A stretch of 64,000 bases of DNA from Helianthus annuus (taxonomy: Eukaryota; Streptophyta; Magnoliopsida; Asterales; Asteraceae): assembly GCF_002127325.2 (NCBI RefSeq), contig NC_035433.2, positions 79,550,079 to 79,614,078 of the forward strand, in the 5' to 3' direction. The translations under genes were made by a program, and so were the position numbers. The notes under the pieces are model-generated. The model was not told the DNA's origin. It made no database searches and saw only the letters and a list, made by a program, of their open reading frames with translations. Of this stretch, positions 56,340-64,000 are shown in pieces (position 1 is the stretch's first letter; each line of letters begins with the position of its first letter).

Positions 56340-58050
56340 AGAGATCTCTTTAGGTGAAGATTTAGCGGCATCTGTATCATCATCACCGAAAGATTCAATA
56401 GCATCACAAGTGTACGCATAAATCAACAAAGATATTAAAAAAAAGTTATAAGAAAAAATATGCATAAATCAAACTAGAAAATAGACCCCAACTTCTTACC
56501 TCATAGTACAACTCAATAGCATCACAAGTGTACGCATTTTCTTTATCCTATGGCAACGGTTCAGCACTATCCAAAAACATGTTTGATAGCTAAGGATTGT
56601 CAAGTAGTCCACAATAAAAACTAATTAAGTGTTCATTCACATCTATTTTTTTCCTAATTTTAGTGATCATATATATGAGTGAGAAAGAATAACAAGTCGA
56701 GATGAGCTGAAAACATATCGGTCTCGCAGAAATCCTCAATGAAGTCACTCGACATAACCTCTGCATAAAGAAGAAGAACGGGCAGTGAAGCATATGATCG
56801 TTATCTAATATCGGCTTTTTCAATCCGGTTAATTCTTGAAATCTAGCCTTCCCGATTTTTATTCCTCTGTCTGAAATTGCTGACATTACATCCTGCATAA
56901 TCAGAATAGAAAATCGTATTTTAAGAAAAAGGAAACCCAAAACAAGAGGGTTCTCATTACAGCTAAAAATTTCAAACAATAAGCTTTTTACACAGGTTGC
57001 TATTTTTAATCTCAGATACGCCAAATGGGCTGAAGGGGTTACAACTTGAAAGTCGCCCGGATTGTATGTTTAATGCATACAAGATCCTGGAGTCATTTTA
57101 TTCGAAGGTGTAACATATTGTTGTATATTTATTAACTTTTGAGTAAAATGTCATCGTTGTCCCTGAGGTTTGGTCATTTTTGCAACTTTTGTCCAAAGGT
57201 TTGCATTTCCGCATCTGGATCTAAAAGGTTTGAAATCTTGTCATTTTCATCCGGCTCGTTAACTCCATCCATTTTTCTCCAATAAGTCAGGGGTATTTTC
57301 GTCTTTTTTGTTAACTTAAAGCGCAATTCGGTCTTTTGAATACTTGTACATTATGCTAAATGCTTGTATGTAAAATGAAAAAGACCGAATTGCCCTTTAA
57401 GTTAACAAAAAAGACGGAAATACCCCTGACTTAAAGTCGAAAAATGGATGGAGTTAACGAGCCAGGTGAAAATGGCAAGATTTCAAACCTTTTGGATCCA
57501 GATGCGAAAACACAAACCTTTGGACAAAAGTCGCAAAACTGACCAAACCTCTGGGACGAAAATGGTATTTTACTCTTTAACCTTTTTCATAAAGATTGGA
57601 CAAAAATGTTTTCATTTCGACTTTCCAATCCACCCAATCCTACAAACATAAGCAAGATGCATGACCTTAGCGGTTTTCAAAGCTTTAGAAACTTGAGCCT
57701 CGCGTTGTTGAAGTTCCGATATTTGACAATCAATTTGTTTTTTCAGTTTCTTTAGTTCTTCATTATCTGGATCCTGATCGAGTCCTTTTTCACAAAAGGC
57801 CTTCACTTCAACCAACTTATTAACAGAATATGATGCTTTAGCTGCTCTATAATAAGCCTACGAATTCAACAAACACACATGCACATAATCATGTACTAAT
57901 AAGAGTTTGAGAAGAATTTACAAAATATATCACAAAATATCGAGTAAAGAACAAAAATAAAAACCTCAACATTTGTTGGGGACAGTTTTATGGCTTCCTC
58001 TGAATCTGAAAGGGCACACCCGTAGTTTCCAAGTAGTAATTTGAAACACC
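56340..58050 (-). pseudogene. TTC4/CNS1-like TPR cochaperone pseudogene
   Basis: Fragments in order on the minus strand resemble the plant homologues of TTC4 (Hsp90-associated TPR protein). 57965-58049: YLGNYGCALSDSEEAIKLSP, part of a TPR. 57666-57857: AYYRAAKASYSVNKL and LDQDPDNEELKKLKKQID, then a coiled linker. From 56892 down: AISDRGIKIGKA and QELTGLKKPILD. Then comes a frame change of one base where LHWP is expected (LHC-P), after which LLLYAEVMSSDFIEDF continues in the other frame. 56500-56580 has a stop where PW is usual, then DKENAYTCDAIELYYE before a GTAAGA donor. A partial repeat of YTCDAIE follows at about 56390-56430. The N-terminal TPR exons are missing or beyond recognition. A MITE lies in an intron. 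Confidence 0.72.
57141..57575. mobile_element. 435-bp foldback MITE
   Basis: Almost perfectly self-complementary. The left arm starts GAGTAAAATG and the right arm ends ATTTTACTC, with arms of roughly 190 bases meeting near 57355. There is no coding frame. Flanks TTAACTTTT and TTTAACCTTTT are similar and may be an imperfect 9-bp target duplication, as in Mutator-like MITEs. Confidence 0.8.
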
Positions 58051-58500
58051 TTCAATAATTACACAAAATCTACTTCAAAAACTGTATTCGATCTTAAAAG
58101 CTCAACAGAGTTAATGAATCAATTGAACGTATATCTACAAACAAATAAACGCAAAAATGCATAATCAGTTTATCACCTCTAGAAATTGCACAAAATCTGC
58201 TTCGAAAACTTTATTCGATCTTACAAACTCAACAGATTAACCGTATAAAATCAATCAAACGTAAATCCAACAAATTAACGCAGTTACGTTTCTCCTCAAT
58301 TATAATCGAAGCAGATAAATCTGTATAATCAGTTAATTACCTCTAGTAACTGCACAAAATCTCCTTAAAAAACTGTATTCTATGAATCAATCGAACGTAA
58401 ATCTAACAAACTAACGCAATTAGATGCTTCTACGATTATTATCGAAGCTGATAAAACAGTATATGCAGTTAATCACCTCAAATATTGCACAACATCTGCG
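58047..58500. repeat. Degenerate tandem repeat, units of about 130-165 bp
   Basis: Three units and a partial one, each with CACCT...TTGCACAAAATCTGC, CTGTATTCGATCTTA-like and AATCAATCGAACGTAAATC-like words (starts near 58047, 58176, 58340 and 58476). It lies upstream of the TTC4-like fragments. Right of it (58530-58745) I see an open stretch with no family match before the B3 LTR. Confidence 0.65.
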
Positions 58501-58747
58501 TTTTATATATTTACCTGCCACTGGCTCCATATTAACAGCAATCGGAGACAACTTCGCGGGCAAAAGCTGTTCACCTGAGAAATCAACCTATACCATTACA
58601 TTCACTCGACGTACTACAGATTTGGCCAGAAATAATTTGGCCACTTGAATTCAGTTGCTTTTGGGTCGTCCTAGTGGAAACAAAACACCATCTTCAAAAG
58701 ACTCACTCTCAGGCATACATATTCGGTGCAGTAGCCCCAAAACCTTT

Positions 58748-59367
58748 TGTAGGTCCCTTTTCGCGGAGGATTACGAACCTAAACCTTGTTATACAAACCT
58801 ACTAGCGAGTGCGGAATCCAAGCTAGCAAGCAAACCGAGTTAGTAACAAGTAGAGAAAACAAACACACAAGTTCACCGATTAACACAACTTGTATTAATG
58901 CAATGAGGGTTCGGTTACAAGCTCAATGTTTACAGAAATGTTCTATAAACTCTCTAAGTATGTGTGAGTGTTTCGGACAGAATGCTCTCTGTTCTTGTCT
59001 GTGTGCATCTATATAAAACTCAACACATGCATGGGTATATATACCCAAACACAGCAGGTCTGCTCGAAGGATCTGATAGATGGTCCGAAGGATCATCTAT
59101 CGATCACAACATGTTCGAAAGATGAGCAATGACCTCGAAGGATGATCCTTCGAGGTCTAATATTCGAAGCATATCTTTCGAGCACCTCGAAGGATGAACA
59201 ATATCCTTCGAGGCTATCCTTCGATGCAGACAAACATATCAAACATATGTTAACTGTTGGCCAAGTCAATCCGGAGGATGGTTGACTTGGTCAACTTACA
59301 GACTACCAAGGACATCGTTTACGTACAGACCGAATACAGACAAAGTACAGACAAAAGTGCACCAACA
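58748..59367 (-). repeat. 3' LTR of element B3
   Basis: 620 bp, TG...CA on the minus strand, with the TCGAAGGAT word cluster at 59060-59225. The polypurine tract lies just inside (59368-59379). Confidence 0.93.
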
Positions 59368-61258
59368 AACTCCCCCTTGGCTGTAGCTTTGTCTTTATCT
59401 TCTAAAGTTGTAGACTCGTCTTGAACCTTGACGGTCTTTGGTCTTCAAGTCTTCAAGACTTTGATGTCCTTTCAGGTCTTCAATGTCGGAGGATCTTCAA
59501 AGTCTTCACGTCTTGAAAGCAGAGAGTGTATCAACAAACTACCCGTATCATGTAGGAAGTGCGTTGACAAACTCCCCCTTAACATAAGCTCCCCCTTGAG
59601 TTATGCTCGTGAAAAGACTTTATCTTTATGAAGTGAGATCCCTGTGGTGTTGATGATGGCCAACGGCAACTCGATCATTTTCATCACTTGAGCGCCTTCT
59701 CGTTGTGTCTTCATTCCAGAGCTTGTCATCGACTATGTTCTCCCAGCCTTTAGAATCTGCACATGCAAGAAATCTAAACGCATAATGAGAACAACTGCTT
59801 GGAATATAGTTAACATACACACATGACACACGAATGACCATGTCATAATCAAACACCGTCCGACAGTTTGAAAGTTTAAATTTGTCAATTTTAGATTTTA
59901 ACTTTCAAACATGCAAATTTTTGACCGTTTATGAAGATTTAGTCTGTTCGGTTTTCAGCCAGGTTTCAGGTAACGAAGACTTGAGCTCCAACATCGTACG
60001 ATCGAAAATAAAGCAGAAATAAAATCTTTTTGACTTTTATAAAGTTTATATTAAAACACTCCTAAAATCTTTTTGGTATTTTTGAAAGTAAAAGACAACA
60101 ATTTAAAATCCTTTGAGTGTTATCAAACGACATCACCGCTAATGTCGTGCTGATATGCACCAAACGACGAAACTGTTTAAAAGAAATAATAAAAGTTAAG
60201 CAGTAAATAAATAAATATATACAAACATTCTTTTTGCGAGTTTCGAGGGTAAGAGAATCATATCAGTATACGGTCATCCCAAAACACTCTTGTTGTTCAG
60301 TTAGTTAACATTAAGATAAGCATCCTATAACAATTATCGGTATTGTTGTCCACTTAAGCTCAACTTATCAGATGTAATCATGTTTAGAGGATACGTTAAT
60401 GTATGATTTATACTTACCGACCGGTGTTCATCCACATCACGACACATTCCCGTATCAAGGTATGCACGAGAGTTCATCTTACCGGTGAGTATACCGATTA
60501 TCATCTGTTTGACCGTATAAAATGTGAGATACTCACTTATTTTGATTTGAAAACAAGTCCTTTGTGATATAATCACTTATTGATGAGGAACTTGATTTTC
60601 GTATGCATGAGGGCACAGGTGCAAGTCCGTGAACAGGTCAGTACTTCCGTACAGCAGAGAGACGAACTTAACACCCGGATAGATGTGATATTTTTATCAC
60701 TTATTTGTTTTGGACATGTGATTGTTTATCACTTATTGAGGTCGAATGCAGTATGTAATATGTACACGTATGTGTAGTATCATGGAAGATCTAGACTTGC
60801 GTCCCCGTTATTTTTCGGTAAAAGATACAACCATGATACCCAGATGATAAGCAGCATAAAGACCGAATATCTCAGAACCTCGGCAATCTATCAAACGAAA
60901 TTTCGGTACTAAGACCATATGCCAATGAATGGTTCCCACCTGATCTTCAGTCGATTAAGATTTATATCACCCTGCACACTTTAAAATGATTGTGAGCCTA
61001 CCGATACATCTTATATAGAGCTGCTTATCGTTTTTCATTTAAGGTTTGAAGAGGCTTGGATAGACCACTGATGTACTATCATTTTCTCTTTTGCTCGCCA
61101 GGAAACTCATTTTTGATTTTCTATTGTTTTTGTGTTTTTGAAATTTTTTGATGTTTTTGGATTTTCAGATTTTTGGATTTACTCCCCCTAAAATCAATAA
61201 ACTAAGAGAAATTTAAAAACACAAAGGTATTTACAAAAATGATTTTCCGATGTTGGTT
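59368..61258 (-). other. 3' non-coding region of B3 with four intact hairpins
   Basis: Three polypurine-like tracts (59368-59379 and two around 59570-59600). Hairpins GTGAG...CTCAC (60524-60536), GTGAT...ATCAC (60564-60576), GTGATA...TATCAC (60685-60700) and GTGAT...ATCAC (60718-60732). It also holds the block shared with A and C (about 60780-60900). The segment 61028-61073 is copied into the end of pol (61265-61310). Confidence 0.78.
59626..59856 (-). other. Small open frame near the 3' LTR, partly conserved in C
   Basis: 76 codons on the element sense strand. The last about 38 (VDDKLWNEDTTRRRS through HHQHHRDLTS) are matched in C from about 38753 to 38863, which starts at an ATG. B2 has a stop within it. 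Hydrophilic, no known domain. It may be a chance remnant of a lost 3' gene. Confidence 0.35.
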
Positions 61259-64000
61259 TTACTCTCGTTTTTCATTTAAGGTTTGAAGAGGCTTGGATAG
61301 ACCACTGATGCCGTTTACCAATAATAAAAAGTCAAATCTTGATTTGTCAAATGCTTTGGTAAATAAGTCGGCACGTTGGTCATCGGTGTGGACCTTAACA
61401 ACATCGATTAGCCTTTTCTCAAAGCAATCACGTATGAAATGATATTTGATTTCGATGTGTTTGGTCTTTGAATGCTGCACAGGATTTCTAGTGATATCTA
61501 AAGCAGCATAATTATCAACGTAAATAGGAGTAGTTAGGAATTCAAAACCGTAGTCCCGCATCTGTTGTTGAATCCAAAGAACTTGGGAGCAACAACTTGA
61601 GGCAGCAATGTATTCAGCTTCGCATGTTGATGTAGCGACACACGTCTGCTTCTTGCACTGCCATGTAACTAGGCGATTTCCTAAGAACTGACATCCAGCC
61701 GTTGTGGATTTACCGTCGATTTTGCATCCGCCAAAATCAGAATCACTGAAAGCTACCAATTCAAAGTTATTATCCCTAGGGTACCACAGACCGGTGTCAG
61801 GGTACGCCTTCAAATAACGAAAAATCCTTTTAACAGCAGCAAGATGTGAGGCCTTCGGGTTAACTTGATATCTGGCAAGCAGGCACGTTGGGTACATTAT
61901 GTCTGGCCTTGATGCTGTGAGGTACATGAGAGATCCGATCATGGCGCGATAGATAGAAGGGCTAACAGCTTCTCCCTTCAAGTCTGGAGTAATTCCGTGA
62001 TTAGTTGGCAATGGGGTACCAATGGGCGTTGCATCAGACATCTGGAACCGGCTCAAGATGTCACCAACATATTTAGTCTGATGGATGAATATCCCAGACT
62101 CCGTTTGTTGTACTTGTAGGCCCAAGAAGAAAGTCATTTCCCCCATAGCACTCATCTCGAATTTATCCTGCATGATTCGCTCGAATTCCCTACACAAGAC
62201 ATCATTAGTAGAACCAAAAATAATGTCATCAACGTATACCTGTACCAGAAGAAGATCTCCATCTTGTTCTTTGATGAAGAGAGTACAGTCGATAAGACCT
62301 CTACGAAAACCGTTCTCCAGCAGATAGTGTGATAAGGTTGCATACCAAGCTCGTGGTGCTTGATGAAGACCATATAGAGCTTTGTTGAGCAACCAAACCC
62401 GATCGGGATGGATAGGATCTTCAAAACCTGGAGGCTGTTCGACGTACACCTCTTCTTCAACCACACCATGTAACAATGCACTTTTCACGTCCATCTGATA
62501 AACCTTGAATCCTTTGAAGGACGCATAGGCTAGAAAGATTCGAATTGCTTCGAGACGTGCAACAGGTGCATAGACTTCGTTGTAGTCGATCCCTTCAATC
62601 TGACGAAAACCTTGAACGACTAAACGAACTTTGTTTCGGATAACAACTCCGCGGTCATCCTTTTTGCATTTGAAAACCCAACGGGTACCAATCTTCTTGT
62701 ATCCAGCAGGTTTCTCTACTAGTTTCCAGACACCCAGCTTCTGGAATTGTTGCAGTTCTTCCTGCATTGCTTCAACCCAAGCATTATCTTTCAAAGCTTC
62801 TTTCCACGTTCTTGGTTCTTCTTGTGAGACATAACACGCGAAGGACCAATCGTTTTGTTGCCCGGATTCTCGAATGGCTGCATACAAGCCTGCATTGTTG
62901 TTGTTTCGCAACATGTTTCTTGTTTGTACGCCACTTTGCACATTTCCAATGATGTTTTGTTGAGGATGGGTATTATGAATCCTTGTTTCTGGATTATCTG
63001 GAACTGGGACATTTATACCCAGGTTGTTAAGATTAAGATCAACAACCAATTCAAGACCCGGAATTGACGAAGAGGATGATGCAGTAGTCTCAGCTGTTCT
63101 ATGTGTATCCACTGGAGGAGTACCCTCTGAAGTACCATGAACTGCTGTTGTAGGAGCTTCTTGATCTGCATCTAGAAATTCATCATCCTCTGAAGATTCG
63201 TTCAATTCGTTTGCATCATGAAAATCCTCATTGTCGAGAGTATTGTTGTTCACCGAAGAAGATGGTTCTTGATTCACAAGAATCGGACGAACCACCGGTG
63301 AAACTGTTGCATTGTCACTCTCGAAAAACATCCTAGCCGCAGCATTTTCTTCAACGGCTTCAACATTGATCGAATTGAAGAAGTCATCATACTCAAACAT
63401 CCAAGGTTGACCCGGATTTTTGACTGGCAAGGTGTGCCTTTGTACTCTGACCTCAGACCATTCCTCGACCCTTTTAGTCTCTAGATTCCAGACTCGTAAG
63501 TTAGGGGTGGCATACCCAAGAAAGTATCCATCAATTGCTCTTGCCCCAAACTTTCCATTAGGATCAATGATTGTGCATGGAGCTCCAAACGGTTCGAGAT
63601 AAGACAAATCAGGTTTCCGTTTTTGAAGAAGCTCAAAGCAGGTCTTGTTGTGTCTTTTGACTGTAAGGACTCTGTTCAATGTGTAACATGCAGAGGCCAC
63701 AGCTTCAGTCCAGAATGGAATGGGTAGCTGCGACTCTACCAACATTGTCCTAGCAGTCTCGATCAATGTGCGGTTCTTACGTTCAGCGACACCATTCTGT
63801 TGAGGAGTATAAGCTGCACTAAACTCATGAAGAATACCCTTTGAAGTGCAGAACTCCGCCATGGAATGATTCTTAAATTCAGTACCATTGTCGCTACGTA
63901 TCCGCCTAACCTTCAACTTATACAAATTCTCAATCTGAATGATCAAGTTTTTGATAATACCAAAGGTTTCACTCTTGTGTGCCATGAACGCAACCCAAGA
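61259..64000 (-). CDS. pol: Pol polyprotein of B3: integrase C-part, RT, RNase H (partial, open)
   Basis: Open from the window edge to TAA at 61259-61261. The true start lies beyond 64000; SWVAF of the integrase core precedes the first visible ATG at 63985. Motifs: integrase [10 protein letters not shown] and QNGVAERKN (second D and E), acidic linker, RT beginning [21 protein letters not shown] MDVKSALLHG, catalytic YVDDIIFG (about 62225-62236), and RNase H SDSDFGG, STCEAEY and YVDNYAALD. In the last motif B2 has Ser where B3 has Tyr, next to a catalytic Asp. The C-terminus departs from B2 and C (VNGIKVKQE) after VNGI because a 46-bp copy of downstream DNA replaced the end, adding about ten residues. 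This is the best-preserved pol in the window and a possible helper for C and B1. Confidence 0.9.
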   Translation of the reverse strand, partial: SWVAFMAHKSETFGIIKNLIIQIENLYKLKVRRIRSDNGTEFKNHSMAEFCTSKGILHEFSAAYTPQQNGVAERKNRTLIETARTMLVESQLPIPFWTEAVASACYTLNRVLTVKRHNKTCFELLQKRKPDLSYLEPFGAPCTIIDPNGKFGARAIDGYFLGYATPNLRVWNLETKRVEEWSEVRVQRHTLPVKNPGQPWMFEYDDFFNSINVEAVEENAAARMFFESDNATVSPVVRPILVNQEPSSSVNNNTLDNEDFHDANELNESSEDDEFLDADQEAPTTAVHGTSEGTPPVDTHRTAETTASSSSSIPGLELVVDLNLNNLGINVPVPDNPETRIHNTHPQQNIIGNVQSGVQTRNMLRNNNNAGLYAAIRESGQQNDWSFACYVSQEEPRTWKEALKDNAWVEAMQEELQQFQKLGVWKLVEKPAGYKKIGTRWVFKCKKDDRGVVIRNKVRLVVQGFRQIEGIDYNEVYAPVARLEAIRIFLAYASFKGFKVYQMDVKSALLHGVVEEEVYVEQPPGFEDPIHPDRVWLLNKALYGLHQAPRAWYATLSHYLLENGFRRGLIDCTLFIKEQDGDLLLVQVYVDDIIFGSTNDVLCREFERIMQDKFEMSAMGEMTFFLGLQVQQTESGIFIHQTKYVGDILSRFQMSDATPIGTPLPTNHGITPDLKGEAVSPSIYRAMIGSLMYLTASRPDIMYPTCLLARYQVNPKASHLAAVKRIFRYLKAYPDTGLWYPRDNNFELVAFSDSDFGGCKIDGKSTTAGCQFLGNRLVTWQCKKQTCVATSTCEAEYIAASSCCSQVLWIQQQMRDYGFEFLTTPIYVDNYAALDITRNPVQHSKTKHIEIKYHFIRDCFEKRLIDVVKVHTDDQRADLFTKAFDKSRFDFLLLVNGISGLSKPLQTLNEKRE

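Larger units (their letters stand above)
58748..64000 (-). mobile_element. Copia retrotransposon B3, 3' half (continues past window)
   Basis: 3' LTR 58748-59367, 3' non-coding region 59368-61258, and pol from 61259 to the window edge inside integrase. It is the same family as B1 and B2 but has an uninterrupted pol in the part visible. The LTR (620 bp) is shorter and more diverged than the B2 pair. Confidence 0.93.

Overview
This is plant nuclear DNA, most likely from a eudicot. It is a nest of Ty1/copia LTR retrotransposons with very little host coding sequence between them. The evidence is three related copia families with initiator-tRNA-Met primer sites, plant-type introns, a plant VEL-domain (VIN3-like) gene, a TPR-cochaperone (TTC4/CNS1-like) pseudogene, MITEs and TA microsatellites. 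The long elements (10-11 kb), very large Gag with two zinc knuckles and a coiled coil, and long 3' non-coding region resemble the SIRE/Maximus lineage. An Asteraceae origin is a guess from general familiarity. I see no rRNA, tRNA or CRISPR locus.

Layout. 1-5747: element A1 (+), missing its LTR and its RT/RNase H half. 5748-9776: element B1 (-), joined head-on to A1 and lacking its 3' half; it ends with a 5' LTR at 9130-9776. 9777-13706: host sequence, with exon-like pieces of an unidentified minus-strand gene and, at 12599-13310, a compact three-exon gene for a 177-residue VEL-only protein. 13707-15385: repeat block D, copy 1. 15386-26787: element B2 (-), LTR to LTR, followed by 1.5 kb of a second B internal region (26788-28330). 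28329-31908: D copy 2, a duplicated flank with a MITE, a TA tract and the start of an A-family LTR. 31909-39774: element C (+), inserted in that LTR; its pol is replaced by a foreign-looking segment, and it is followed by 0.87 kb of a second C leader. 40641-44429: D copy 3 and the same flank. 44430-54973: element A2 (+), full length, inserted in the TA tract. 55054-58747: host sequence with the TTC4-like pseudogene and a 435-bp foldback MITE. 58748-64000: element B3 (-), with an uninterrupted pol running off the window.

How the parts relate. In each intact element the order is LTR, tRNA-Met primer site, leader packed with a family-specific short repeat, gag, then protease-integrase-RT-RNase H, about 1.5-2 kb of 3' non-coding DNA, a polypurine tract and LTR. 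All three families share two features I do not recognise from standard descriptions. (1) A donor-like AG|GT in mid-gag and an acceptor-like GTGYAG|G just after the gag stop, both in phase 0. Splicing would fuse Gag to Pol in frame, although the unspliced frame relation is 0, +1 or +2 depending on family. The gag stop codon sits inside a branch-point-like CTAAY. (2) A series of small hairpins (GTGAT...ATCAC, with a compensated GTGAG...CTCAC version) in the 3' non-coding region, in sequence that seems better conserved between families than the genes.

History inferred from junctions: A inserted into a TA tract next to D; C inserted into an A LTR; B2 inserted into D. Two LTR-internal-LTR-partial-internal arrays (B2 and C) each end at a 3-bp microhomology junction into another D copy, which implies repeated rearrangement of a tandem segmental duplication.
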